Assembly: GCA_958448635.1 (NCBI GenBank)
Contig: CAUDEQ010000074.1
Coordinates: 1 to 9,154, forward strand
Source: an uncultured Bacillota bacterium
Lineage (GTDB): Bacteria; Bacillota; Clostridia; Peptostreptococcales; Anaerovoracaceae
DNA: 9,154 nucleotides
Reading direction: 5' to 3'
The notes under the pieces were generated by a model. The model had not been told where the DNA came from and searched no databases. It saw only the letters and a list, made by a program, of their open reading frames with translations. Below, piece after piece: positions 1 through 6,764 of this stretch. Every line of letters starts with the position of its first letter. Positions within the stretch are counted from its first letter, which is position 1. Made by a program: the position numbers and the translations under genes.

Positions 1-63
1 AAATTTTGATTTATTTTAATAAAGAAGGCTCACGATGTGATATTATATATAGGTAATAAATTT

Positions 64-80
64 TTTACATATTATGTAAA
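64..80. promoter_or_regulatory. 17-bp palindrome, possible operator upstream of the DMT exporter
   Basis: TTTACATA and TATGTAAA flank a single central T, giving a perfect 8-1-8 inverted repeat about 80 bp ahead of the exporter start. Dyads of this size in front of an exporter gene are often sites for a dimeric repressor or activator, but the regulator is not in the window. It is not a terminator, because the arms are AT-rich and no T-run follows. I could not place a convincing -35/-10 pair relative to it, so its role as an operator is inferred from symmetry and position only. Confidence 0.4.
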
Positions 81-158
81 TTCCTGGCCGAGCTGTTGAA
101 AATCTAAGCTTTGCTGTCGAATTTGCCGCTTGTTGTCTTTTTTGAAGGAGCAATGGAA

Positions 159-1061
159 ATGAATAATATAATAAAGGTAAACGCATTTGCTTTTTTTACC
201 GTGCTTTTGTGGGGCTCTGGCTTTCCCTTTACCAGAGTCATAGGCGATGAAATATCTTCTTCGTCGCTATGCTTCATAAGATGCTTTATCGCCGCCATAG
301 TTCTTCTCATCATCGGCAGGGCATGCAATATCAGAAAGCCCTTCTGTAGGAAAGACGTGCTGTGGTTTTTCCTCTCCGGTATTCTGGGCTTTTCGGCATA
401 TTTTATCTTTTTCAATCTGGGTCTTGCCACTCTTTCCTCGGCTACGGGAAGCATCGTCACCGCTGCATCTCCGATCATTACAGCCATAGGGCTTTACACT
501 CTCTACGGGGAAAAGATCAATCTCATAGGATGGGTGTCCATCGTATGCGCCTTTGCAGGTGTAGCAGTTCTGCTGCTGTGGAATGGGATCCTTTCCATAA
601 ACGTCGGCATCGTCTGGATGTTTCTGTGCGCGCTGGTATTTGCAGGCTACAACATACTCAACAGAAAATTTTCGGAAATGGGATATACGGCAATGGAGGT
701 GGTTACCTACAGCTCGCTGTTCGGAGCATTGCAGACCGTATTTTTCCTGCCTGAAGCCGTTGGCGACGTGGTAAACGCCAGCTTTTCCGCAAACCTCGCG
801 GCCCTCTACCTCGGCATTTTTCCAAGCGCCCTGGCATATTACTTCTGGAGCAAGGCCATCGTTATGGCGGAAAGAACCAGCATCGTCACCAACTATCTGT
901 TCATAAATCCGCTCATCGCCGCCGTCATAGGCTTCCTGCTGCTGGGTGAGATCCCTGACATGGGAACATTTATCGGCGGAGCCATAATAATCATCAGCGT
1001 GGTGGTCTTCACTCTCAAGGGAGATCCCGACAGGCTTGATGACAGGCTGGCAGTTGAATGA
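159..1061 (+). CDS. EamA/DMT-family transporter (drug/metabolite exporter)
   Basis: This is a 300-aa inner-membrane protein of the drug/metabolite transporter superfamily. It has about ten hydrophobic segments arranged as two EamA repeats, roughly residues 8-133 and 146-282. Family-typical stretches are the N-terminal LLWGSGFPFTR, the LGLATLSSATGSIV segment closing repeat one, and the GIFPSALAYYFWSKAI and FINPLIAAVIGFLLLGE segments of repeat two. The length is usual for the family. Members export amino acids, metabolites or drugs; the substrate cannot be read from sequence. The start is the ATG at 159, eight bases after AAGGAG (145-150). The ATG at 153 lies too close to that site, and the TTG at 111 has no ribosome-binding site. 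The gene stands alone, with a palindrome upstream and a terminator downstream. Its GC content is visibly higher than that of the flanking spacers. Confidence 0.93.
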   Translation: MNNIIKVNAFAFFTVLLWGSGFPFTRVIGDEISSSSLCFIRCFIAAIVLLIIGRACNIRKPFCRKDVLWFFLSGILGFSAYFIFFNLGLATLSSATGSIVTAASPIITAIGLYTLYGEKINLIGWVSIVCAFAGVAVLLLWNGILSINVGIVWMFLCALVFAGYNILNRKFSEMGYTAMEVVTYSSLFGALQTVFFLPEAVGDVVNASFSANLAALYLGIFPSALAYYFWSKAIVMAERTSIVTNYLFINPLIAAVIGFLLLGEIPDMGTFIGGAIIIISVVVFTLKGDPDRLDDRLAVE

Positions 1062-1106
1062 TAGCTTCAGATGATATTGTATATCTACAAAGTATTTCAT
1101 GAATAA

Positions 1107-1147
1107 AAGAGCTGCGGCATTACAACCTGCAGCTCTTCTCGTTTTTT
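1107..1147 (+). terminator. Rho-independent terminator of the DMT gene
   Basis: AAGAGCTGC (1107-1115) pairs with GCAGCTCTT (1129-1137) around a 13-base loop, and six T residues follow at 1142-1147. It lies about 45 bp past the exporter stop codon, in the right orientation. The T-run begins four bases after the stem, which is slightly further than ideal. Confidence 0.75.
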
Positions 1148-1167
1148 CATATTTAATGTTGTAGCCT

Positions 1168-1296
1168 TTATATACAGTACCAGCTTAAGAGATTCTTATG
1201 ATGAATGCGTTTTAAATCGCAACATCTCCTTTCAAAATCGTGCAAGAAGAATCCGTATAGCGATACTGCTGCAATATGTGGTTTACCTTTCATCAT
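1168..1296 (-). CDS. Possible 42-aa small protein, unrecognised
   Basis: This open frame starts with two consecutive ATG codons (1296 and 1293) and ends with TAA at 1168-1170. The peptide begins MMKGKPHIAAVSLYGFFLHD and continues with a basic, cysteine-containing half (ERRCC, KRIHHKN) ending LLSWYCI. It sits in the otherwise empty 1062-1465 spacer, between the DMT terminator and the terminator of the NUDIX operon. There is no clear Shine-Dalgarno site ahead of the double ATG; instead a 14-bp tandem duplication abuts it. I do not recognise a family. It may be a real small gene, a remnant of a larger mobile sequence, or a chance frame. Confidence 0.3.
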   Translation of the reverse strand: MMKGKPHIAAVSLYGFFLHDFERRCCDLKRIHHKNLLSWYCI

Positions 1297-1297
1297 A

Positions 1298-1325
1298 CTA
1301 CAACTAACTTTCTACAACTAACTTT
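1298..1325. repeat. Perfect 14-bp tandem duplication
   Basis: CTACAACTAACTTT occurs twice back to back (1298-1311 and 1312-1325). On the minus strand it reads AAAGTTAGTTGTAG twice, directly in front of the start of the 42-aa frame. It could be a slippage product or a tandem binding site. Confidence 0.85.
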
Positions 1326-1334
1326 TACCTTTAC

Positions 1335-1375
1335 AAAAATACCCGGCGAAAAGGACTTTACTTTCGCCGGGTATT
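1335..1375 (-). terminator. Strong terminator of the helicase-NUDIX operon
   Basis: A 14-bp perfect stem pairs 1338-1351 (AATACCCGGCGAAA) with 1362-1375, enclosing a 10-base loop. Read on the minus strand, the stem runs straight into a T-run (complement of 1335-1339). It lies about 90 bp past the NUDIX stop codon in that direction. On the plus strand it is followed only by TATTATTATG, so termination is expected mainly for leftward transcripts. Confidence 0.85.
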
Positions 1376-1465
1376 ATTATGTGTTGAAATAATTAGGTTT
1401 ACTTAAGATTATAACTATTTATGATTAATGTATTCTTTATATTTACGCTACTGCACCCTCCTGCT

Positions 1466-1858
1466 TTATTCTATTACATAGTCATGTATTTTTTCTATTA
1501 GCCCTAAATCCGCCGGCAGCCATTCAACAGAATATAACTCGTCCTTCCTAAGCCATTTTGCATCTTCATGCTCTTTTAAAACGAATTTTCCATCAGTAAG
1601 AGAACATATAAAGCAATGCATTCTTAAATGAAAATCCGGGTAATCATATTCAACTATATCCAGAAGTCCTCCAACATTTATATTGGCATCCAGTTCTTCT
1701 TTTATTTCCCGCTTTAATGCATCTTCAGGGGCTTCTCCCTGCTCTATTTTGCCGCCTGGAAATTCCCAACCACCTTTAAATTCTCCGTATCCCCTCTGTG
1801 TGGCAAATATTCTGTTATCATCTGTGATTACCGCTGCAACTACTTCTATTTCTTTCAT
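1466..1858 (-). CDS. NUDIX hydrolase, MutT-like (deoxy)nucleoside triphosphate pyrophosphohydrolase
   Basis: This 130-aa protein is a complete single-domain NUDIX hydrolase. The family hydrolyses nucleoside diphosphate-X compounds, and the MutT branch cleans oxidised or non-canonical dNTPs. The NUDIX box is at residues 36-58: G36, then E42, then R50-E51-I52-K53-E54-E55. The usual Gly near the box end is Asp57. The N-terminal AAVI strand, the WEFPGGKIE loop and the C-terminal EWLPADLGLIEKI segment fit the small dNTP pyrophosphohydrolase branch. The start ATG (1856-1858) follows the helicase stop by one base, and its ribosome site AGGAG lies inside the last helicase codons, so translation is probably coupled. 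Substrate specificity is inference. Confidence 0.92.
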   Translation of the reverse strand: MKEIEVVAAVITDDNRIFATQRGYGEFKGGWEFPGGKIEQGEAPEDALKREIKEELDANINVGGLLDIVEYDYPDFHLRMHCFICSLTDGKFVLKEHEDAKWLRKDELYSVEWLPADLGLIEKIHDYVIE

Positions 1859-1859
1859 C

Positions 1860-4637
1860 CTATTCTCCTACAATATATTCATATATATCTTCTCTTATCG
1901 GTCTATCTAGCATGTATGTGATTTCAAAGGCATCATATCCTGTGCCCGCCATAACTATAGGCTTAGGTTCTCCTACGGCATCTATTTCGCCAAGGAAATA
2001 AAATTCCTTCGCTTCGCCGTCATCCTTATTTTTTCTCACGAACAGATATATCCTGTTATCTGCATCTTCTTCTGTCGTCTTGTATATATGTTCTGCATCT
2101 GATGAGCTAATTGTTCGTTTGCTTTTAGATAGCGCGATCAATTCCTTGTTTGAAATGAACCTATCCTCATATGCTATAGCATCCTGCCCCTTTTCATAGT
2201 TTATAAACACCGGCAATGTTTTGGTCTTCTTGTCGTAAAAATATCCACCTATATTAAGCGCATTCATATCTTTATCCCAGTCAAGCAGCCTACACACATC
2301 TTCATACGTATACTTCTGATACAGCTGTAAATTTGTATCTTTATATACCTGTGAATAATTATTTTTGTACCTATGTATACCGAAACTTATAACATCAGTC
2401 AGCATACGAGCAAAATCGTCATTCTTAAGCATTTTTTTAAACTCATCTGATGCTTTAAATCCTTCGTTATTCTGGCTTACGAATCTGAGCTTCATCTGCT
2501 TTTTTTGCTGTGATTTCATAAATTCAAATTTCAGATTTGCTATAGACGATGCTTTATCTTCTGCTGTAACTTTTATATTATAAGCCTCCATCATAATTGC
2601 ATCAAATTTTTCAAGTACGTCACCATCATATTTCATTAAACAGTCCAACATAACAAGTTCATGGAGCCGTTTCCCCTTGGCATATTTCTGCGAAACATAT
2701 TCTATTGCCTGTACTTGCTCTGCCTTTAAATTACTCTTAAAATCCTTTTTATCGTACTTTTTCAGGAAAGTATAGTATGATTTCAAACTACTATTATCAA
2801 ACATCTTCGTCACATCGATCGAGCCATGCAGGTCAAAATCCATCAGTGTAGGGATGTGCCCAAGTCTATATTTCAAATTTTGGTATGCCTCTTTAATCAG
2901 TTTTACATCTGTTGTCCTTGCTTTATCTATGGAATCGTATATCCGTTTCCTTGATATCTCATCAAAATGTATGCTCGAGCTTCCCGGTATTACCCTTGTT
3001 CCAGATGATACATATCTTCTGATCGTATCCTTGTTATAGCTTTTATCCCCCGACAATGCCACTGGAATCATAAAATTATTTTTGTAATTACCTATGAAAT
3101 CCAGTATCACTACGAATTCTTTATCACCATGCTTACGCAGTCCTCTTCCAAGTTGCTGTACAAATACTATTGGAGACTGCGTAGGTCTCAACATTATTAC
3201 CTGGTTTATTTCCGGTATGTCAACTCCTTCATTAAAAATATCCACGGTAAATATATAATCGAGTCTGTTTTCTATATCGTCGGCTACGAGGCGTTCTATT
3301 GCACTCTGCCTTGCATCCTGATCATCCTCTCCCGAAAGGTCTATTGTGGAATATCCCCTTTCATTGAATTTTTCAGAAAGCGCAGCAGCTTCCTTTTTCG
3401 TACTGCAGAATATCAGGCCTTTTACTCTTTCTCCGCTGTACCCATAGTACTCTGCCTGCTCTATGATATGATTTACTCTTTCTTCAGAAACAAGCCTTTT
3501 AAAATTGTGAAGGCCTGTTTCATCATCAAATACCTCCCCATCAACTTCGATCTCACTGATTCCAAAATAATGAAAAGGACAGAGCATATTTTCCTCCAAT
3601 GCCTGTGAAAGTCTTATTTCGTATGCAATATTATGATCAAATAGGGAGAATATATCGAACCCGTCAGTCCTCTCTGGGCTTGCAGTCATTCCGAGGAACA
3701 GCCTCGGCTCAAAATAAGACATTATCTTCTGATGGCTGCTTGCTCCCGCACGATGAACTTCATCCATTACGATTATGTCAAAAAAATCTTTGGAAAACAA
3801 ATGCAACACATCTTCTTTAGACATGGTCTGCACCGTTGCAAATATAAGATCCTTATCAAAATCCTTACTACTTCCAGATATCAAGCCATATGTCTTAGTA
3901 TCACCAAATACATTTCTGTAAGCCTTCATAGCCTGCTTAGCAATCTGTTCTCTATGAACGAGAAACAGTACACGCTCAGGGTTCAAGTCTCTTACCGCAA
4001 ACGCAGATGCATATGTTTTTCCTGTGCCCGTAGCGGAAATCAGAAGAGCTCTTCTTGCTCCATCTTTAATAAGAGCATTTATATTTTCTATAAACGACAC
4101 CTGCATAGTGTTGGGCTCAAGCTTGTACTTCTCGAGCGAAACTACTTTCGCTTGTCTAGCGATTTTCTTTTGTTCTTCATATATTCGACTATATGTATCT
4201 ATAAATCCATCAAGTGGCCGTGCCTTCTCCCAAAGATACTGGAATTCTATACGTATTTCACGTACATACTCTCCATTCTCTGTGGCTATTATCTTGGTGT
4301 TCCATTCCTTGTTCACCGATAGAGCCTTCATAGTCATATTTGAGCTGCCAACTATTATCTTATATATCTCACCCTCACGGAACATATATCCCTTGGTATG
4401 AAATCCGGGATTGTCTCCTCCAACACAGTACATTCGAAGTTCTATATTTGAAAGCTCACTGAGTTTTTTAAGCGCCTTTGGCTCACTGAAATTTAAATAG
4501 TCCGTGGTCAATATTCTCCCCGGAACATTTTTCTTCTCAAGTTCTTTCAAAGTCTGCAGAAGAGGCTCCACTCCACCTTCGGTTATGAATGCAACACTGA
4601 TAAAAAACTCATCGCAATACTTAAGCTCCTGTTCCAA
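1860..4637 (-). CDS. PLD-nuclease/superfamily II DEAD-DEAH helicase/DUF3427 protein, 5'-truncated
   Basis: The remaining 925 aa are a three-part nucleic-acid enzyme. First is a phospholipase-D-like (HKD) nuclease domain, about residues 1-135, with H80-x-K82 and GSSN at 97-100. Next is a superfamily II helicase, about 175-520: motif I GTGKT at 204-208, DEVH at 292-295, TAS at 318-320, motif V near 464-475 and QQLGRGLRK at 494-502. Last is a long C-terminal region typical of DUF3427 proteins, ending IREDIYEYIVGE. The Asp of the HKD motif is not evident. The only in-frame start is a TTG at 4637 without a good ribosome site. Codons upstream still read K-V-I-S-S, which resembles the family's continuing N-terminus, until homology stops near 4652; TAA lies at 4674-4676. 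Relatives usually have several dozen more N-terminal residues (from memory). I infer the gene is broken at the junction. Such proteins often occur in putative defence loci, but a defence role is unproven. Confidence 0.88.
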   Translation of the reverse strand: MEQELKYCDEFFISVAFITEGGVEPLLQTLKELEKKNVPGRILTTDYLNFSEPKALKKLSELSNIELRMYCVGGDNPGFHTKGYMFREGEIYKIIVGSSNMTMKALSVNKEWNTKIIATENGEYVREIRIEFQYLWEKARPLDGFIDTYSRIYEEQKKIARQAKVVSLEKYKLEPNTMQVSFIENINALIKDGARRALLISATGTGKTYASAFAVRDLNPERVLFLVHREQIAKQAMKAYRNVFGDTKTYGLISGSSKDFDKDLIFATVQTMSKEDVLHLFSKDFFDIIVMDEVHRAGASSHQKIMSYFEPRLFLGMTASPERTDGFDIFSLFDHNIAYEIRLSQALEENMLCPFHYFGISEIEVDGEVFDDETGLHNFKRLVSEERVNHIIEQAEYYGYSGERVKGLIFCSTKKEAAALSEKFNERGYSTIDLSGEDDQDARQSAIERLVADDIENRLDYIFTVDIFNEGVDIPEINQVIMLRPTQSPIVFVQQLGRGLRKHGDKEFVVILDFIGNYKNNFMIPVALSGDKSYNKDTIRRYVSSGTRVIPGSSSIHFDEISRKRIYDSIDKARTTDVKLIKEAYQNLKYRLGHIPTLMDFDLHGSIDVTKMFDNSSLKSYYTFLKKYDKKDFKSNLKAEQVQAIEYVSQKYAKGKRLHELVMLDCLMKYDGDVLEKFDAIMMEAYNIKVTAEDKASSIANLKFEFMKSQQKKQMKLRFVSQNNEGFKASDEFKKMLKNDDFARMLTDVISFGIHRYKNNYSQVYKDTNLQLYQKYTYEDVCRLLDWDKDMNALNIGGYFYDKKTKTLPVFINYEKGQDAIAYEDRFISNKELIALSKSKRTISSSDAEHIYKTTEEDADNRIYLFVRKNKDDGEAKEFYFLGEIDAVGEPKPIVMAGTGYDAFEITYMLDRPIREDIYEYIVGE

Positions 4638-4656
4638 AGAGGAAATAACCTTATAA

Positions 4657-4740
4657 AATGTTACCGAAACAGTTTACACACATCTCGATATAAGTGTCCT
4701 GCTCGAAGCAGTAAACAAACTGGAACGCTTTATCGAGTAG
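4657..4740 (+). pseudogene. C-terminal fragment of a tyrosine recombinase/integrase
   Basis: Plus-strand codons at 4657-4740 read N-V-T-E-T-V-Y-T-H-L-D-I-S-V-L and onward, ending R-F-I-E before TAG. This is the active-site Tyr segment and tail of a Tn916-type integrase. The same segment in the integrase at 8277-9104 reads LTEKVYTHLDMSILIDAINK. An in-frame TAA at 4654-4656 and the loss of all upstream integrase sequence show that this is only the last 27 codons. It directly abuts the broken 5' end of the helicase gene. The two integrase tails are clearly related but not identical, so this is not a simple duplicate. Confidence 0.85.
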
Positions 4741-4768
4741 CTGCAAAAATAAGCACGCCGCTTACTTT

Positions 4769-4790
4769 GTTGCAAGTACGTTGCAAGTAG
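4769..4790 (+). repeat. Direct repeat GTTGCAAGTA with 11-bp period
   Basis: GTTGCAAGTAC (4769-4779) is followed immediately by GTTGCAAGTAG (4780-4790), identical in 10 of 11 positions. The period is about one helical turn. Tandem direct repeats of this size near an integrase gene are typical of arm-type binding sites for the recombinase N-terminal domain, so these may be remnants of an attachment region. Confidence 0.55.
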
Positions 4791-4822
4791 ACGCATATTT
4801 TCAACGTCCGGGGAATTCTCAC

Positions 4823-4854
4823 AAAAGAAAAACCCCTGCAATTGCAAGGGTTTT
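4823..4854 (-). terminator. Rho-independent terminator for leftward transcripts
   Basis: On the minus strand AAAACCC-T-TGC pairs with GCA-G-GGGTTTT around an AATT loop. This is 11 pairs including one T-G wobble (plus coordinates 4829-4839 with 4844-4854). It is followed by TTCTTTT, the complement of 4823-4829. It is the first good terminator downstream of the three-gene redox operon, about 260 bp past the last stop codon. On the plus strand the wobble becomes a C-A mismatch and the T-run is only four bases. Confidence 0.7.
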
Positions 4855-5112
4855 GAGTCTTTGTGAGTCTCGCCTTCGTCGTTGGCCGCCACGGGCTGAA
4901 GCCCTGCGACATATGACGGCGCACATTCCGATGCTCTGCTCCTGCGGAGCAATCGCATGGACAAGTGCTGCTATCTCTTTGGTAATTTTTATTAACGCTT
5001 TGAGAACCGCAATCCATTGCAATTACTGCGTTCTGCATCGCATTGTTGCAAACGTGCTGCAAACCGTGTACACTTCATTACTCGTATTCACCTTTTTCAG
5101 AACATTAAACTC

Positions 5113-5592
5113 CTATTTAGGCATTGGTTTTTTTGCTTTGCCTGTCATTCTCTCAATATCCATGCGCAGGACAAGTGCTCTGTCAATGGCTCTGTCCACA
5201 TACTCAATGCCCTTCTCAATAAAATCAGGGCTCAGTTTTTCTACCAGCGCTATCAATCCGGCACGCTTTTCCTCGGAGTCTTCAACGATCTTCACTTCCC
5301 CGAAAATAACTGCTGATCTGTATTCTGTGCTGAAGGCTGATGGCAACAGGTTTACGGAATCAACAATTGTGAAGCATCCGCTGCTGTTGCTGCTAATGTT
5401 ATCGATTTTGTGACCCTCCTTCGCACAGTGAAAATATATCGCTCCATCTTTATGTACAAAGTTCAGCGGTGTTCCGTATGCAGTATTGTCTGTGCTGATA
5501 GTTGACAGTACACCATATTCCGCTGATTCCAGCATCTCTAAAATCTCATTTTCTCCGATTGCTCTGTTGGCTTTTCTAATTTCTCTTTTCAT
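5113..5592 (-). CDS. Nim-like pyridoxamine 5'-phosphate oxidase-family flavoprotein
   Basis: This 159-aa cytoplasmic protein has the split-barrel FMN-binding fold of the pyridoxamine-phosphate-oxidase/NimA-related family. Family-typical segments are the N-terminal MKREIRKANRAI, EYGVLSTIS, YGTPLNFV, the FHCAKEGHKIDNI motif near the middle, and the RSAVIFGEV strand. Relatives include 5-nitroimidazole reductases and other flavin-dependent reductases or oxidases; the true substrate is unknown. I chose the ATG at 5592 because GGAG precedes it by six bases. The in-frame ATG at 5604 has no comparable site and adds four residues not usual for the family. It is the last gene of the operon, 18 bp after the QueG-like stop codon. 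Confidence 0.9.
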   Translation of the reverse strand: MKREIRKANRAIGENEILEMLESAEYGVLSTISTDNTAYGTPLNFVHKDGAIYFHCAKEGHKIDNISSNSSGCFTIVDSVNLLPSAFSTEYRSAVIFGEVKIVEDSEEKRAGLIALVEKLSPDFIEKGIEYVDRAIDRALVLRMDIERMTGKAKKPMPK

Positions 5593-5610
5593 GATTTTCT
5601 CCATTCCAGT

Positions 5611-6426
5611 CTATTTGCAGAAATAACACTTACCACACACATCAGGTGTCGGCACATATTCAAAGATTGTTCCGCAGTACTTCTGGCAAGCCTTTCTGTT
5701 GATGCCGTCTTTTGAAATGGCTTTGCCCGGGCATGCCGCTACTATTTCGTCACTGATTTCGCCTTCATAGCAGGAATCCAGCATATATCTTTTGAAAACC
5801 TCAAACATTTCAGGTGTGCCGCCTCTGGAGTCTGTATTGCTGAATCCGAAATCTCTATCAGGAACTAGATTTACATCTGTGAGGATTGCACCAAATCTGC
5901 CTGCAGGGCCTGCTTCTGTCATGATACAGCCTGCCGGTCCGAAGTCGCCCATGCCTGCTACATTTGCTGCAATTTTAAAGTTCCATTCCGGTCCGCAGTG
6001 GCTGTAATCCCAGTCGGACGGTGTATTACAAATCGAAGACAGTCGGCCGAATTTGCCCAGTTCTTCCTGGATGCTCGCATGGATCTTCATTATCGCCCAT
6101 GTGGAATCATGGTATGCCTGGATCCACTGTTCAGACGGTTCCTTGCCAGTCTTGTTACTTTCTACCACGTCATCCGTATAAGGCAGGAAGTATACAATTA
6201 TCGCACGAGCCGCGTTGTAAACTTTACGCGGATGTTTACAGAAGCCATTGTCATAATACATATCAAAAACAGGCTCTGAAGTATTGGCATAAGCAATTAA
6301 AGGTTCCTTAAATCTAGTCGTTCTGCCGCATTCGTTTTCATATATTTTGATGCCCCTTTTAATTGCATCATATATTCTTGCTTTGATGTCTATACCAGTC
6401 AGGTTTGTAACATTTTTATAAGTCAT
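5611..6426 (-). CDS. QueG-like [4Fe-4S]/corrinoid-type reductase domain protein
   Basis: This 271-aa protein resembles the core of epoxyqueuosine reductase QueG and of reductive-dehalogenase-like proteins. The segment at about 155-190 (AGMGDFGPAGCIMTEAGPAG, then GAILTDVNLVPD) matches the family's cobalamin-pocket region. C232-P-G-K-A-I is a ferredoxin-type CP motif, and the extreme C-terminus has C264-x2-C267-x2-C270. C247 and C251 lie between them. True QueG has two canonical 4Fe-4S clusters and is longer; here the visible Cys residues support one cluster with reversed order (CP before CxxCxxC). It is therefore unlikely to be the tRNA-modifying enzyme itself. The start ATG at 6426 follows GAAGG very closely (about three bases), and in-frame TGA lies just upstream, so no earlier start exists. 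It lies between the TIGR04076-like and Nim-like genes in one operon, suggesting an electron-transfer or reduction role. Substrate unknown. Confidence 0.8.
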   Translation of the reverse strand: MTYKNVTNLTGIDIKARIYDAIKRGIKIYENECGRTTRFKEPLIAYANTSEPVFDMYYDNGFCKHPRKVYNAARAIIVYFLPYTDDVVESNKTGKEPSEQWIQAYHDSTWAIMKIHASIQEELGKFGRLSSICNTPSDWDYSHCGPEWNFKIAANVAGMGDFGPAGCIMTEAGPAGRFGAILTDVNLVPDRDFGFSNTDSRGGTPEMFEVFKRYMLDSCYEGEISDEIVAACPGKAISKDGINRKACQKYCGTIFEYVPTPDVCGKCYFCK

Positions 6427-6456
6427 CGTCCTTCATAGCAAACCGGCCTGAGCCCG

Positions 6457-6732
6457 TTACTTTTCCTCCTTTATTCTTTCTATCTTAAATACATTTATTA
6501 CTCGCGCATCCGGACAGCAGAAGAGGCATTCATCTTCATTTTCCTCTCCAGGAACAGCGCCTCCGTACCTGAGGATATCTATATACGGAAATGCAGTATG
6601 CTGCATCATCGGACACATCTTGTCTCTGTCTCTGTCGAAATCAAAAGTGTCACCTATGCTGTGTCCGTAGTGACAGGCACCTGATTCTTTTTTATCGACC
6701 ATTGTAATCTGTATTTTAGGTCTCTTGCTCAT
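6457..6732 (-). CDS. TIGR04076-like small cysteine-containing protein
   Basis: This 91-aa protein matches the TIGR04076 pattern as I know it. It has a KRPKIQITMV start, C20-H-Y-G-H, an Asp-rich turn, K-M-C40-P-M-M-Q-H with A-F-P-Y, L-R-Y-G-G, and then E-C-L-F-C-C-P-D near the C-terminus. Cysteines are at 20, 40, 69, 72 and 73, suitable for metal or redox chemistry. The family is mostly from anaerobes and has no established function. The start is the ATG at 6732, eight bases after AAAGGAG. The in-frame ATG at 6765 coincides with the predicted transcription start and would be leaderless. It is the first gene of a three-gene operon, 30 bp ahead of the QueG-like gene. Confidence 0.85.
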   Translation of the reverse strand: MSKRPKIQITMVDKKESGACHYGHSIGDTFDFDRDRDKMCPMMQHTAFPYIDILRYGGAVPGEENEDECLFCCPDARVINVFKIERIKEEK

Positions 6733-6764
6733 TTTATCGTCTCCTTTGCCAAGCTCGCTTTTCA

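Larger units (their letters stand above)
4741..5112. other. Gene-free DNA following the integrase remnant
   Basis: I find no convincing gene here. Several overlapping minus-strand frames are open, but they run antisense into the integrase tail and show no family features. The stretch holds the 11-bp direct repeat (4769-4790), the minus-strand terminator (4823-4854) and a GC-rich core of about 100 bp (4865-4965). The core has small hairpins, GGGCT-GA-AGCCC near 4893 and TGCTCC-TGC-GGAGCA at 4937-4951. Its position after an integrase 3' end suggests the terminal region of an integrative element; this is inferred from context. Confidence 0.4.

Noticed and set aside
31..60. Promoter for the DMT gene in the AT-rich leader
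   Set aside because: Many TATA-like hexamers exist, but none has a matching -35 at 16-18 bp, so no specific promoter can be supported.
267..1100. Long minus-strand open frame opposite the DMT gene
   Set aside because: Antisense shadow: the plus strand encodes a clear EamA protein, and the minus frame has a low-complexity composition with no family motif and no ribosome site.
3129..4401. Several plus-strand frames inside the helicase gene
   Set aside because: All are antisense to conserved helicase motifs and show no ribosome sites.
4769..4790. CRISPR-like repeat
   Set aside because: There are only two adjacent 11-bp units with no spacers and no cas genes.
4674..5062. Overlapping minus-strand frames through the integrase tail and the gene-free block
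   Set aside because: They run antisense to the integrase C-terminus, several frames are open at once, and none has a convincing start or domain. They reflect base composition.
4781..5413. 210-aa plus-strand open frame
   Set aside because: Its second half is antisense to the clear Nim-like gene and its first half has no recognisable protein features.
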